Source of the DNA: BJHQ01 sp964654285
GTDB taxonomy: Bacteria; Planctomycetota; UBA11346
Assembly (NCBI GenBank): GCA_964654285.1
Contig: CAZZJC010000006.1
Location: 1-64,000, forward strand
Direction of reading: 5' to 3'
Length of the DNA: 64,000 nt
The translations under genes and the position numbers were made by a program. This document shows positions 8,701 through 16,867 of this stretch, one piece after another; positions within the stretch are counted from its first letter, which is position 1, and each line of letters opens with the position of its first letter. The notes below the pieces were generated by a model. That model ran no database searches. It saw only the letters and a program-made list of their open reading frames with translations, and had not been told where the DNA came from.

Positions 8701-9412
8701 GCAGGCTCAGGCCCTGCCGCCAGGGCCCGGCGAGGTCGGGCAGCTGCCGCGACTCGTCGCCGCCGGAACCGCTCCAGGCCAGCAGCACCGGCGCGACCGG
8801 ACCGCGCACGCGGCGGATCTCCAGCACCACCTTCTCGTCGGCGGCCACCACCGGGCTCTGCACGGTGGCGCTGAGCACGGTCAGGCGCTCGTATTCGGTG
8901 TCGCCCAGGGGCGCGAACAGGCGCGCGAGGCCGCTCTTCAGGGTGCCGGGAAACAGCACGGCGCAGCCGAGCGCCAGGCCCAGCGCGAGAGCGGCCGAGA
9001 CCAGCACGCGCGGCAGCTTGCGCGCCGGCACCACCACCGCGACGAGGCCGTCGCCCAGGCGGCCGGCGAGCGCGCCGCCTTCCGCCGCGCCGAGGTCGAT
9101 GCCTTCGACCGCCGTCACCAGGCGGCCGCCGAGGTCGCCCGCGCGGCGCTCGGCGAGTTCCGCCAGGCTGCGGTCATCCATCGGCCGCGCGAGCGGCCGG
9201 ATCAGGCGCTTCCAGGCCACCGCCGCCGCCACCGCCAGCAGCGCCACCAGCGCGGCGAGGCGGAACCAGCCCGGCAGGCCGAGACGCCAATCGATCACGA
9301 CCACCGCCGCGACCACCGCGACCAGGATCACCGCCAGGCGGGCGGTGCCTTCGAGCACCAGCACCGTGCGCAGCCTGGCCCGCAACCGGCCGATGAATCG
9401 CGTCGCATCCAT
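5720..9412 (-). CDS. Giant membrane-anchored coiled-coil protein (DUF4175-like)
   Basis: A 1230-residue protein. Two hydrophobic helices lie near residues 25-43 and 50-67, and another lies near 135-155. A periplasm-type beta-rich region (about 170-500) contains an Ala/Pro/Lys-rich linker (EPEAKPTAKPEATPKPAAKE). Long Ala/Arg/Glu/Gln-rich coiled coil runs from about 510 to 1000. A Gly/Pro/Gln-rich low-complexity stretch follows near 1140-1190 before a short helical tail. The start at 9412 has GGAGG 8 nt upstream; longer starts lack support. The layout resembles DUF4175-type proteins found next to squalene-cyclase-repeat proteins. Function is unknown; a scaffold in the envelope is possible. Confidence 0.75.
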   Translation of the reverse strand: MDATRFIGRLRARLRTVLVLEGTARLAVILVAVVAAVVVIDWRLGLPGWFRLAALVALLAVAAAVAWKRLIRPLARPMDDRSLAELAERRAGDLGGRLVTAVEGIDLGAAEGGALAGRLGDGLVAVVVPARKLPRVLVSAALALGLALGCAVLFPGTLKSGLARLFAPLGDTEYERLTVLSATVQSPVVAADEKVVLEIRRVRGPVAPVLLAWSGSGGDESRQLPDLAGPWRQGLSLPVGRTVITVTSGDAAPVRVTAVVIERPRLAKVAAVVTPPAYARKAGAQVQTVDTLALSALAGSEISFTCTCSTDPAHPLATAAASVSAPGQAGEAESLALSREGNQVRGRFVLRRSGEFRFSAEDANGIKIASAERVGAERADAGKDRVRFALTVVEDRKPLVEISGPLNGEAVTSQAVVGLRVAASDDLGLAKLDLRALVQEARHADAEPEAKPTAKPEATPKPAAKEPAVLRAFAVDGQPSTSWPAEAEIGKLAKLGETVVLTGRAEDGNDVTGPGVGESAPVALRVVGDEEVRQALDRLVRDARDRVGQARDELSQALARPERLPGNARAAAIASGTAQGLIDQVLRRWRDNRFPADQIAPAGQARTVLADEVAAPLVLAGRSDRTAAQKADTGLDKAEKLLSQLLADGDLTRRLRDLVARQESLHTATRSFVNEYLPKPMDELGKARQADLARRQAQLTEDVKAVERAVLAGTAAPLAPAQELVRAEAPGENLQRATERLNEPAGRGQAVEPQATALAAMKKLLELLQGSDASSDLAKRAGELAWRQGQLTKALEDGRPPPDLAQQQDALRADTEKLAAEVERRDAEAGTTAKAATRAQAQAGAAMRGNDKSGAVRESSAAEALLRDLQKKLGPNDEKKKDGKKPGDVLALLRELEQLQSRLVTRSVLLHEKLGEREPDFAAGREIRDLAQGQSDVQLRLQEEGLKALEKNPIATASLKRVDTAMTRAGERLGQNALGARGVRLVKMVLVEIQRLIAIAENLPQTREKADGGGEGEGGQPPAFPPAAELALLAAMEDEIGQQVAAGRPGKLAEAQAAVRDLIDLLGKNSRPGSRPNLLLARAWRAAASAAQLLQDGDRGAPVRNELVAAHLHLRQILEEAKASSGGGGGGSGRPPPQQGKDDGQGEQKPAQPNPGNGEGAAAGAATAKGSTTPGTSEPGRSTAQTLDKGEFLNLTPRDRELLKEARRLGLSPRAEALYRRYLECLEEGR

Positions 9413-9529
9413 GCGGTGCCTCCAGCGCGAACCTAGCCAGCCCCGGCGCAAGGAAAACCCGGGAACTGCCCAAGCCATGCGCTGCGTGTCGGAGCGGTGT
9501 CGCAGGCGCGGACACCGCCGGGATCCGGG

Positions 9530-10255
9530 TCAGGTGGCGCCGGGCAGGCTGATGCGCCGCAGATCGTCGATCAGCCCATCGCGCGGGGCGCTCAACGGCA
9601 GGTAGGCACCGAGGGCCGCCGTGCCCCCTTCGCCATCCGCGACCGGCACGGCGCAGGCCCACAGGCCGCGCCGGGGTTGCGCCAGCTCGGCCCAGCCGTC
9701 CCGGCGGATCTCGGCCAGGGCGGAGAGAAGCTCGCTGCGGCGGGCGATGCCGCGCCAGGTCGCCGGATCCGGCAGTCCGACCCGGTCGATCCAGCGCTGG
9801 CGTTCGCGCGCCGGCAGGTTGGCGACCAGGACCCGGCCGCTCGCGCCGCTCCACAGCTCCTCGGCGACCAGGCGCAGGCGTCCGGTGCCGGCGCCGTGGT
9901 ACGCGCCGCATTCCCACACCAGGTGCCGGCGCCAGGGCCGCAGCACCACCAGGACGAGGCCGGCGCTCGGCCAGCGGCCGGCCAGGCCGCGCATCGCCGG
10001 GGCCAGCCGGCCGACCAGCTGCTGGCGATACGGTGCGGCGGAGGTGACGGCATACGCGCGCGGACCGAGGCGGTAGTCGCCGCGGTTGCCGTCCTGGTCC
10101 GCCCAGCCGAGGCGGACGAGCTCCTTGAGAATGCGGGTGCAGGTCGCCGGCGGCAGGGCGCAGGCGCGGGCGAGCGCGTGCAGGGACAGCGGCTCGGCGC
10201 CGAGGGCGCAGATCACGGCGGTGGCGCGTTCGAGCAGCCTGGGCATGTATTCCAT
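9530..10255 (-). CDS. IclR-family transcriptional regulator
   Basis: A 241-residue regulator. An N-terminal winged HTH (about 5-60; LSLHALARACALPPATCTRIL) is followed by an effector domain typical of IclR proteins (about 75-235). It is divergent from the sugar-acid operon starting near 10303, so it is the likely local regulator, probably answering a sugar acid such as a keto-deoxy-gluconate. A second Met at 10246 is an alternative start. The effector domain is somewhat divergent, with several Trp/Arg insertions; the ligand cannot be read from sequence. Confidence 0.8.
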   Translation of the reverse strand: MEYMPRLLERATAVICALGAEPLSLHALARACALPPATCTRILKELVRLGWADQDGNRGDYRLGPRAYAVTSAAPYRQQLVGRLAPAMRGLAGRWPSAGLVLVVLRPWRRHLVWECGAYHGAGTGRLRLVAEELWSGASGRVLVANLPARERQRWIDRVGLPDPATWRGIARRSELLSALAEIRRDGWAELAQPRRGLWACAVPVADGEGGTAALGAYLPLSAPRDGLIDDLRRISLPGAT

Positions 10256-10302
10256 GCTACGGAATGACGGTCGCAGACCAGCCGACCGGCCCGCAAGGGC
10301 GG

Positions 10303-11364
10303 ATGATCGCGCCCATGGCCACCCCCTGCACCGAGCCCGTCCCCATCCATCGCGGCGTCAACTTCGGCTTCTGGGCCCGGGCCGGCTGGTACGCCAGCGC
10401 GGCCGCGGCCGAGGCGGTCGAGCGCATGGCCGATACCGGCGTACGCCAGGTCTGCGTCATCGTCACCGTCTCCGCCGACACCGCGTTCAGCACCCGGCAG
10501 TACCGCGACTTCGTGAACACGCCCTCGGATCTGGAGGTGGCGCGGATCATCGAGCGCATCCACGCCAAGGGCATGCAGGTGCAGCTGCGGCCGATGCTCG
10601 AATGCCATGACGGCCTGCAGCGCAGCCACATCAACTTCCAGGATGATGGGCTGATCATCCCCGGCCATCCATTCACCTACTGGCAGCAGTGGTTCGCCTC
10701 CTTCGAGGCGCGCAGCGTCTTCTACGCCCGCCTGGCCCGCGAGACGGGCTGCGCCATGTACGGCCTCGACAGCGAGCTGGACCAGACCGCCCGCCATGAC
10801 CAGCACTGGCGGCGTGTCGTCCAGGCGGTGCGCAGCGAGTTCCCCGGGCACCTGACCTCGTCGTTCACCGAAGGCTGCCCGATCGACCGTCTGCTGGAAC
10901 GGCCGGGATGCTGGTTCCGCGAGCTCGATTCGCTCGGCCTGTCGATGTACCACCCGCTCGGCCGGGCCGACGAGGATCTCAGCGCCCTGTCCCTCGCCGA
11001 CCTGGCCTCGCGGGTGGCGCCGCTGGTCGAGCGCGACCGCCAACGCCAGGCGAAGCTCGGCATTCCGCTCTATTTCGGCGAGATCGGCTGCTGCGCGACC
11101 CGCAACGCCATGGCGAATCCCTGCTATTGGAACCATCCGGGCGGCTACGACGGCGAGGAGCAGGCGCGGTATTTCGAGGCGGTGATGACCGCCTACTGGG
11201 ATCAGCCGTGGTGGATGGGCGCCTACTGGTGGAAGTGGGACGAGCAGAACGACCGGCCGCAGTTCCGCGACGATCCCCGCGGCGACAAGGGGTTCACCGT
11301 CCACGGCAAACCGGCGCAGGCGGCGATGCGGCGCTGGTACGGCCGGCCGGAGCGCCGCGCGTGA
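10303..11364 (+). CDS. GH113-like TIM-barrel glycoside hydrolase
   Basis: About 353 residues without a signal peptide. HRGVNFGFW opens the barrel. Two carboxylates fall where clan GH-A enzymes place acid/base and nucleophile: the Glu of GLDSELDQ and the Glu of LYFGEIGCC. The C-terminal WWMGAYWWKWDE is a substrate-site aromatic strand. GH113 members are beta-mannanases, so a cytoplasmic oligosaccharide hydrolase is plausible, possibly acting on manno-oligosaccharides. The frame is open from 10264, but that ATG is only 8 bp from the divergent IclR start. The ATG at 10303, preceded by AAGGGCGG, was chosen; 10315 is another option. The GTGA overlap with the next gene makes it first in the operon. 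Confidence 0.7.
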   Translation: MIAPMATPCTEPVPIHRGVNFGFWARAGWYASAAAAEAVERMADTGVRQVCVIVTVSADTAFSTRQYRDFVNTPSDLEVARIIERIHAKGMQVQLRPMLECHDGLQRSHINFQDDGLIIPGHPFTYWQQWFASFEARSVFYARLARETGCAMYGLDSELDQTARHDQHWRRVVQAVRSEFPGHLTSSFTEGCPIDRLLERPGCWFRELDSLGLSMYHPLGRADEDLSALSLADLASRVAPLVERDRQRQAKLGIPLYFGEIGCCATRNAMANPCYWNHPGGYDGEEQARYFEAVMTAYWDQPWWMGAYWWKWDEQNDRPQFRDDPRGDKGFTVHGKPAQAAMRRWYGRPERRA

Positions 11365-12176
11365 ACGTCCTGGCCCAGGGCCTGCGCTTCCCCGAGGGGC
11401 CCGCCTTCGCGCCGGACGGGGATCTGTGGTGCGTCGAACTCAAAGGCGGCGGCCTGTGCCGCCTGGGCGGGACGGGGACGCCCGCCCGGATCCCGACCGG
11501 GGGCGAACCCAACGGCATCGCCATCGCCGGCGACGGCTCGGTGTGGTTCTGCGATGCCGCCGGATCGGTGCGCCTCCACGTGCCCGGCCAGGGCGGCACC
11601 CGCACCCTGCTGCGGCAGGACGGCCGCCCCAACGACCTCGCCTTCGATGGCCACGGCAACCTGCTCTTCACCTGCCCCAACGACGGCCGCCAGCAGCCCC
11701 AGGGTTTCGTCTGCTGCCGCGCTCCAGACGGCACGATCGAGCGCATCGCCGAAGGCCTGTATTTCCCCAACGGCCTGGCTTTCCACGGGGATGAGCTGGT
11801 GCTCGCCGAGACCTACCGGCAACGCCTGTGGCGCGGGCGCTGGGATGGCCGGGCGCGGCGCTGGGACGGCCGGGTGTGGGCCGAAGGTCTGGTCGGGGCG
11901 CCGGGTCCGGACGGCCTGGCCTTCGCCGCCGACGGGCTGCTGTGGGTGGCGGTGTATGGCAGCGGGCAGGTCATGGCGGTCGACCCCGAGGGGCGCATCG
12001 TCCGGCGGCTGGAGCTGCCCGGACGGAACCCGACCAACTGCGCCTTCGATCCCCTGGGCCGCCACGGCCTGGTGGTGACCGAGGCGGAACGCGGGGAGAT
12101 CCTGTCCTTTCCCGACCTTGGGCCCGGGGCGCCGCTGGCGCCACAGCCGGCCGCCGTCCTGGAGCCTGCGCCATGA
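11361..12176 (+). CDS. SMP-30/gluconolactonase-family lactonase
   Basis: A 271-residue six-bladed beta-propeller of the SMP-30/gluconolactonase/LRE family. Family blocks include FPEGPAFAPDGDLWCVE (metal-ligand Glu), GGEPNGIAI, GRPNDLAFDGHGNL (metal-ligand Asn/Asp), YFPNGLAF and GPDGLAFAADGLLWV. It should hydrolyse an aldonolactone to the free sugar acid. It starts with a GTG overlapping the previous stop and ends in ATGA overlap with uxuA. Position before mannonate dehydratase suggests a mannono- or related lactone substrate (inference). Confidence 0.85.
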   Translation: MNVLAQGLRFPEGPAFAPDGDLWCVELKGGGLCRLGGTGTPARIPTGGEPNGIAIAGDGSVWFCDAAGSVRLHVPGQGGTRTLLRQDGRPNDLAFDGHGNLLFTCPNDGRQQPQGFVCCRAPDGTIERIAEGLYFPNGLAFHGDELVLAETYRQRLWRGRWDGRARRWDGRVWAEGLVGAPGPDGLAFAADGLLWVAVYGSGQVMAVDPEGRIVRRLELPGRNPTNCAFDPLGRHGLVVTEAERGEILSFPDLGPGAPLAPQPAAVLEPAP

Positions 12177-13138
12177 TCCTCGCCGACTTCCTGCCGGCCG
12201 CGCCGGACCGTTCGTGGGCTCTCGCCCGCCAGATGGGCGTGCGCCATGCCATCTGCAAATGCGCCCCCGACCTGACCGGCCTGCCGGCGCCAGACGACCG
12301 TGACAGCCTGCGCACCATCCAACGCCGCTTCGCCGAGGCCGGCCTGACCCTGTACGGCCTGGAGGGCGACCAGTTCGACATGCGGCGGATCAAGCTCGGC
12401 CTGCCGGGACGCGACGAGGACCTGGAACGCTACCGGCGCATGCTCGGGAACCTCGGCGAGCTGGGGATACCGCTGCTGTGCTACAACTTCATGGCGGTGA
12501 TCGGCTGGTTCCGCACCGACACCGCGGTGGTCCTGCGCGGCGGGGCGCTGGGCAGCGGTTTCCGCCTGGTCGACCAGGGGGCCCCGGTGCCCGGGCCCGA
12601 GCGCATCGGCCATGATCAGCTGTGGGACAACTACGCGTATTTCCTCCGCGCCGTGCTGCCCGCCGCCGAGGCGGCCGGGGTGGCCATGGGCCTGCACCCC
12701 GACGATCCGCCGGTACCCTGGCTGCGCGGGGTCGGACGCATCCTCACCTCGCCCGCGGCCATCGACCGGGCGCTGGCGCTGGCGGCGGGGCCGGCGCATC
12801 GGCTGACCTTCTGCCAGGCGACCTTCGCCGCCATGGGCGCCGATCCCCAGGCCCTGGCCCGGCGCTGGGCCGACCGCATCGCGTTTGTCCACTTCCGCGA
12901 CATCGTCGGCACGGCCGAGGATTTCCACGAAGTCTTCCACGACGAGGGCGCCACCGACATGGCGGCGATGGTGCGCACCTACGGCGAACTGGGCCTCAGC
13001 GGACCGGTGCGGGTCGACCATGTGCCGACCCTGGCGGGCGAGGACAACGCCCGTCCCGGCTACGCCGCGCTCGGACGGCTCTTCGCCATCGGCTACCTCA
13101 AGGGGCTCTGCGCGGCGCAGGGCGTGGAGCTGCGATGA
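12173..13138 (+). CDS. uxuA: Mannonate dehydratase family protein
   Basis: A 321-residue TIM-barrel protein of the UxuA family, which dehydrates D-mannonate to 2-keto-3-deoxy-D-gluconate. Family features include MGLHPDDPPVPWLRGVGRI, with the metal-binding His/Asp, TFCQATFAAMG, and VHFRDIVGTAEDFHEVFHDEG, with the second His/Arg cluster. It is shorter than E. coli UxuA (394 residues), close to the compact versions found in many bacteria. The start is fixed by an ATGA overlap with the lactonase, and its stop overlaps the SDR start in the same way. Confidence 0.85.
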   Translation: MILADFLPAAPDRSWALARQMGVRHAICKCAPDLTGLPAPDDRDSLRTIQRRFAEAGLTLYGLEGDQFDMRRIKLGLPGRDEDLERYRRMLGNLGELGIPLLCYNFMAVIGWFRTDTAVVLRGGALGSGFRLVDQGAPVPGPERIGHDQLWDNYAYFLRAVLPAAEAAGVAMGLHPDDPPVPWLRGVGRILTSPAAIDRALALAAGPAHRLTFCQATFAAMGADPQALARRWADRIAFVHFRDIVGTAEDFHEVFHDEGATDMAAMVRTYGELGLSGPVRVDHVPTLAGEDNARPGYAALGRLFAIGYLKGLCAAQGVELR

Positions 13139-13878
13139 GTCCGCTCCTCGCCGGCAGGACGGCCTTGATCACCGGCAGCAGCCGGGGCATCGGCGCGGCC
13201 CTGGCCCGCGCCTTCGCCGCCGCCGGGGCCCGGGTGGCGGTGCATTGCGCCGGTCGGATCGACGCGGCGACGCGCCTGGCCGACGAGATCGCGGGCCGCG
13301 TCGTGCAGGCCGACCTGGCGGAGGCGGATGGGGCCCAGCGCTGCTGGGACGGGGCCGTCGCCGGCCTCGGCCAGGTCGACATCCTGGTGTGCAACGCCTC
13401 GGTGCAGATCCCCAGGCCCTGGCTCGAGGCGACCGGCGCGGATTTCGACCGCCAGGTCCAGGTCAACCTGCGTTCGACCTGGGAACTGCTCCGCCTCGCC
13501 GCGCCGGGCATGGCCGCGCGCGGCTGGGGCCGCATCCTCACCATCGGCAGCGTGCAGGAGGCCCGGCCCAACCCCGCCATGCTGGTCTATGCCGCGCTGA
13601 AATGCGCCCAGACCGCCCTGGCCCTGGGCCTGGCGAAACCGCTCGCGGCCCAGGGCGTGACGGTGAACAACCTCGCCCCCGGCGTCATCGACACCGATCG
13701 CACCCGCGAACGCCTCGTCGATGCCGCCTACCAGCAGCGCGTGCTGGCGGGGATCCCGGCGGGCCGCATCGGCGAACCGCAGGACTGCGTCGGTGCCGCC
13801 GTGCTGCTGTGCTCGGATGCCGGCGGCTACATCACCGGCCAGAACCTCTTCGTCGACGGCGGCATGAGCCTGCCCTGA
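13135..13878 (+). CDS. SDR-family oxidoreductase (sugar dehydrogenase)
   Basis: A 247-residue classical short-chain dehydrogenase. The cofactor loop is TGSSRGIG at 14-21, NAS lies near 89, the catalytic Ser is in IGSVQ, and the Tyr/Lys pair is in VYAALK. The C-terminal block ends GQNLFVDGG. An ATGA overlap couples it to uxuA. In this operon it could oxidise the free sugar to the lactone used by the SMP-30 enzyme, or act as a fructuronate/KDG-type reductase. Sequence alone does not choose between these. Confidence 0.85.
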   Translation: MSPLLAGRTALITGSSRGIGAALARAFAAAGARVAVHCAGRIDAATRLADEIAGRVVQADLAEADGAQRCWDGAVAGLGQVDILVCNASVQIPRPWLEATGADFDRQVQVNLRSTWELLRLAAPGMAARGWGRILTIGSVQEARPNPAMLVYAALKCAQTALALGLAKPLAAQGVTVNNLAPGVIDTDRTRERLVDAAYQQRVLAGIPAGRIGEPQDCVGAAVLLCSDAGGYITGQNLFVDGGMSLP

Positions 13879-13916
13879 ACCCGAGTCCCCGCTTCCCACC
13901 CGCAAGGAGCCCCCCC

Positions 13917-14660
13917 ATGACCATCGATGCCTACCGCAAGGAGGTCGGCCTGATGCAGCTCGAACGGCTGATCGCCGAGCGCGAAGGCGTCTCCGACCGA
14001 CCGTTCCCCATCCCGGTCAAGGAGCTGCTCGAACGCTACGAGCAGCTCTACACCGGCGCGATCAGCGACGTCCTGCGCGAGTTCTGCCTCCTCGACCAGG
14101 CCCTGCCCGGGCACCTCCAGCCGCTGCGGCCCGAGCGCACCGTCGCCGGGATCGCCTTCACGGTGAAGAGCGCACCCAACGTCCGGATCAGCGGCGAGAT
14201 GGCCTTCCGCACCGAGATGCTCACCCATCTCGCGGAGGACCACCTCGTCGTCTGGGACACCAGCGGCGACGAGAAGGCCACGCTGTGGGGCGGGGTGATG
14301 ACCGCCACGGCGCATGGGATGAAGGTGCGCGGGGCGGTGATCGATGGCGGCATCCGCGACACCCACCAGATCCTCGAGAAGGATTTCCCGGTGTTCTACA
14401 GATACCGCATCCCGAACGGCTCCCTCGGCCGCTGCCTGATCACCCATTACCAGATCCCGATCCGGCTGGGCGACACGGTGATCCGGCCGGGCGATGTCAT
14501 CATGGGCGACATCGATGGCGTGGTCTGCGTGCCGCGCGATCTCGCCCACGCCGTGCTGCTGCGGGCCGAGGAGATCAAGGCCAACGAGAAGCGGATCTTC
14601 GGCTGGGTCGCGGATGGCGAAAGCGTGGCGGAGATCACCCGCAAGGGTGGCTACTTCTGA
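13917..14660 (+). CDS. RraA-like pyruvate aldolase
   Basis: A 247-residue RraA-fold protein related to 4-hydroxy-4-methyl-2-oxoglutarate aldolase. The GAVIDGGIRD segment contains the GGxxRD substrate/metal motif, so it is likely catalytic rather than only an RNase E inhibitor. A 45-residue N-terminal helical extension precedes the core. AAGGAG at 13903-13908 and a 38-bp gap separate it from the SDR gene. As the last gene of the operon it could cleave a keto-deoxy acid to pyruvate, a role inferred from context. Confidence 0.8.
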   Translation: MTIDAYRKEVGLMQLERLIAEREGVSDRPFPIPVKELLERYEQLYTGAISDVLREFCLLDQALPGHLQPLRPERTVAGIAFTVKSAPNVRISGEMAFRTEMLTHLAEDHLVVWDTSGDEKATLWGGVMTATAHGMKVRGAVIDGGIRDTHQILEKDFPVFYRYRIPNGSLGRCLITHYQIPIRLGDTVIRPGDVIMGDIDGVVCVPRDLAHAVLLRAEEIKANEKRIFGWVADGESVAEITRKGGYF

Positions 14661-14706
14661 ATCAGCCGGAGCGGGATGGCCCGGGGATTCCGGCGATCCG
14701 TCAGGA

Positions 14707-15549
14707 TCAGCCCGCGCTGCCGCCGAGCAGGGGCGAGAGCAGGTCGGTGCGGATCGCGGCGAAGAGCTTGGCCAGGTCGCGGCTGTTCTTGACCTCCTTG
14801 CCGACCGCCACGGTCGCCGGGCGGCCGATCGCTTCCGCCAGATGCTGGAGGAAGCGGATGAGCGAGCCGGTGCCGCCCTGCGGATCCTCGACGAAGCTGA
14901 GCAGGCGGAAGATGGTGAAGCGCTGGTCCGGCGTGCGGCGCATCAGGCGCGATGCCAGGTGCGCGCTGTGGCGCAGCGGCAGCAGGCTGGCGCTGTAGGT
15001 CTTGGCGAGCAGCTCCAGCGTGTTGCCGCGCGAGCCCTGCTGGTGCGTGTCCAGGTCGGGCACCTCGCTGATCGCCGCCAGGCAGCCGAGGATGCGGTCG
15101 ACGCCCTCGGGCAGCTCCGCGAGCTGGGCGAACTGGCCGTGGTGCTCGTGCAGCCACTGGCGCGCCTGCGCGTCGAGGATGCGCATCGATTTGACGAACT
15201 GCTTGAAGCGCTGGAATTCGCGCCAGTCGCCGAGCAGGAACAGCTCGCGGGCGGTGAGCATCCGCACCGGCTTGGCGGCGTCGCGCGGATCCGCGCGCAG
15301 GGTCATCACCTGCCAGACCAGGACCTTCTCGCCGGCGCCATACGACGCCTTGATCGAGATCTGGTTGTCGAAGACGTACTTCCGTTCGAGCCAGATGGTC
15401 TCTTCGACCTCCTTGGTCTTGATCGCGAAGAGCGGTTCCTGGAACACCGGATGGTGGACGTTTTCCAGCGCCGCCGTGAGGGTCAGCAGCTGTTCGGTCA
15501 TCCCGATGGTCTGGATGAACTTCTCGTCGAGGACGGCGCCCTTGCTCAT
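14707..15549 (-). CDS. Conserved-looking protein of unknown function
   Basis: A 280-residue soluble, mainly helical protein (MSKGAVLDEKFIQTIGM start) with no signal peptide, membrane segment or motif I recognise. The composition is mixed and codon use matches its neighbours, so it is a real gene. A GTG at 15564 could add five residues. It is convergent with the RraA-like gene and precedes nothing obviously related. The MFS gene upstream on the same strand ends at 15602, so the two could share a transcript. Confidence 0.75.
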   Translation of the reverse strand: MSKGAVLDEKFIQTIGMTEQLLTLTAALENVHHPVFQEPLFAIKTKEVEETIWLERKYVFDNQISIKASYGAGEKVLVWQVMTLRADPRDAAKPVRMLTARELFLLGDWREFQRFKQFVKSMRILDAQARQWLHEHHGQFAQLAELPEGVDRILGCLAAISEVPDLDTHQQGSRGNTLELLAKTYSASLLPLRHSAHLASRLMRRTPDQRFTIFRLLSFVEDPQGGTGSLIRFLQHLAEAIGRPATVAVGKEVKNSRDLAKLFAAIRTDLLSPLLGGSAG

Positions 15550-15601
15550 GGGAAAGGGTGACACCGATGCGCGCTGAGCGCAACGCCGGCGGGTCGTTGC
15601 G

Positions 15602-16867
15602 TCACGCCGGTGGCTTCCCCGCCCCCCGCCTGGCGGTGAGAGCGAGGGTCACGCTGATCAGGGCGCCAACCGCGGCGATGGGCCAGAATCTCCCGTCCAG
15701 ACCCGATCCCCACGTGCCGGCCTTGGCGACCTGGTCGATGAGCAGGCCGATCAGCGGCGCGAATACCATCTTCGCCAGGGTCTGCGCCTGGCTCTCGACC
15801 GAGAGGATGCTGGTGCCGTGGCTTTCCGGCGCATGCGCGTCGAAGCGGCTGATGATCAGCGGGCGCCAGGCGCTCTGCAGGAGGAAGAGCAGGAAGAACA
15901 GCGCGATCACCGGCCAGTACCAGGACCAGACCAGGCACGGCAGCATGGTCAGGTAGATCGCGGCCAGGCCCCACCACAGGACGCGGCTGGCGGCATCGTC
16001 GCCGCCGAAGCGGCTGCTCAGGCGGTGCGCGGTGCGGCCGGACCAGGCGGAACCGAGGTGGATCAGGAAGTAGACCGCGCCAATGAGCAGGATGCCGCGC
16101 TGGTCGTCGCTGATGCCGAGGCCGAGGAACAGCGGCAGGCCGAGCACCAACAGTTTCAGGATGGGTTGCAGGTAGTCCTTGATGACATCGAAGAAGCCCT
16201 CGAATCCCATCGATTCCGCCATCAGGCGGCGCAGCGCCGGCACCTTCACCGCGTCGCGCAGGGTCTGGCCCATATGGACGAACACGCGGCCGATCGCCAC
16301 CTTCCCCTCGGGCCGGCCATCGAGTTCGTTCGGATAGGTGCACAGCGCGACGAAGCCGATCGCGTACGGCACCAGCGCGGCGAGGAACAGCATGTTGAGG
16401 TTGCCGCTGCTGAACGCGATCGCGGCGGCGATCGGGATGGACACCGCCGAGCCGAGCTTCGACCATGAACGGGTCACGCCGTAGACCTTGGTTTTTTCCT
16501 CCAACCGGCCCTGGAGCCGCAGCCAGGTGAAGATCATCGATTTGTGCGTGCCCTCGCGGAAGGCCTCGCCGAGGCCGAAGAAGAAGACCGCGAGGAACAG
16601 CCAGCCCAGGCCGGGCGGGGCAAGGCCGAAGAGCAGGAAGGCGGCCATGTACGCCACATACGACAGCAGCATGCAGCGCTTGCGGCCGTAGAGGTCGGCG
16701 ATCGCCCCGGCCGGGATGTTGGCGGCGTTGACGCAGAATTCGCGGAAGCCGATGAGCAGGCCGACGGTCGCGAACGAGCTGCCCTGCCCGAGCAGGAACA
16801 GCATCATGTAGGGTTCGAAATAGCGCTGGTTCTTGAGGAATCCGTAGAGCGAGAAGCGGACGATCAC
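15602..16867 (-). CDS. MFS transporter
   Basis: A 421-residue polytopic protein with about 12 hydrophobic segments. The loop after helix 2 carries AGAIADLYGRKRCM, a good match to MFS motif A. The substrate is unknown; FFGLGEAFREGTHKSMIF and SWSKLGSAVSIPIA mark helices 4-5. The GTG start overlaps the stop of the lipoate-ligase gene as GTGA, so the two are coupled. The stop lies 53 bp before the unknown gene. Confidence 0.8.
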   Translation of the reverse strand: MIVRFSLYGFLKNQRYFEPYMMLFLLGQGSSFATVGLLIGFREFCVNAANIPAGAIADLYGRKRCMLLSYVAYMAAFLLFGLAPPGLGWLFLAVFFFGLGEAFREGTHKSMIFTWLRLQGRLEEKTKVYGVTRSWSKLGSAVSIPIAAAIAFSSGNLNMLFLAALVPYAIGFVALCTYPNELDGRPEGKVAIGRVFVHMGQTLRDAVKVPALRRLMAESMGFEGFFDVIKDYLQPILKLLVLGLPLFLGLGISDDQRGILLIGAVYFLIHLGSAWSGRTAHRLSSRFGGDDAASRVLWWGLAAIYLTMLPCLVWSWYWPVIALFFLLFLLQSAWRPLIISRFDAHAPESHGTSILSVESQAQTLAKMVFAPLIGLLIDQVAKAGTWGSGLDGRFWPIAAVGALISVTLALTARRGAGKPPA

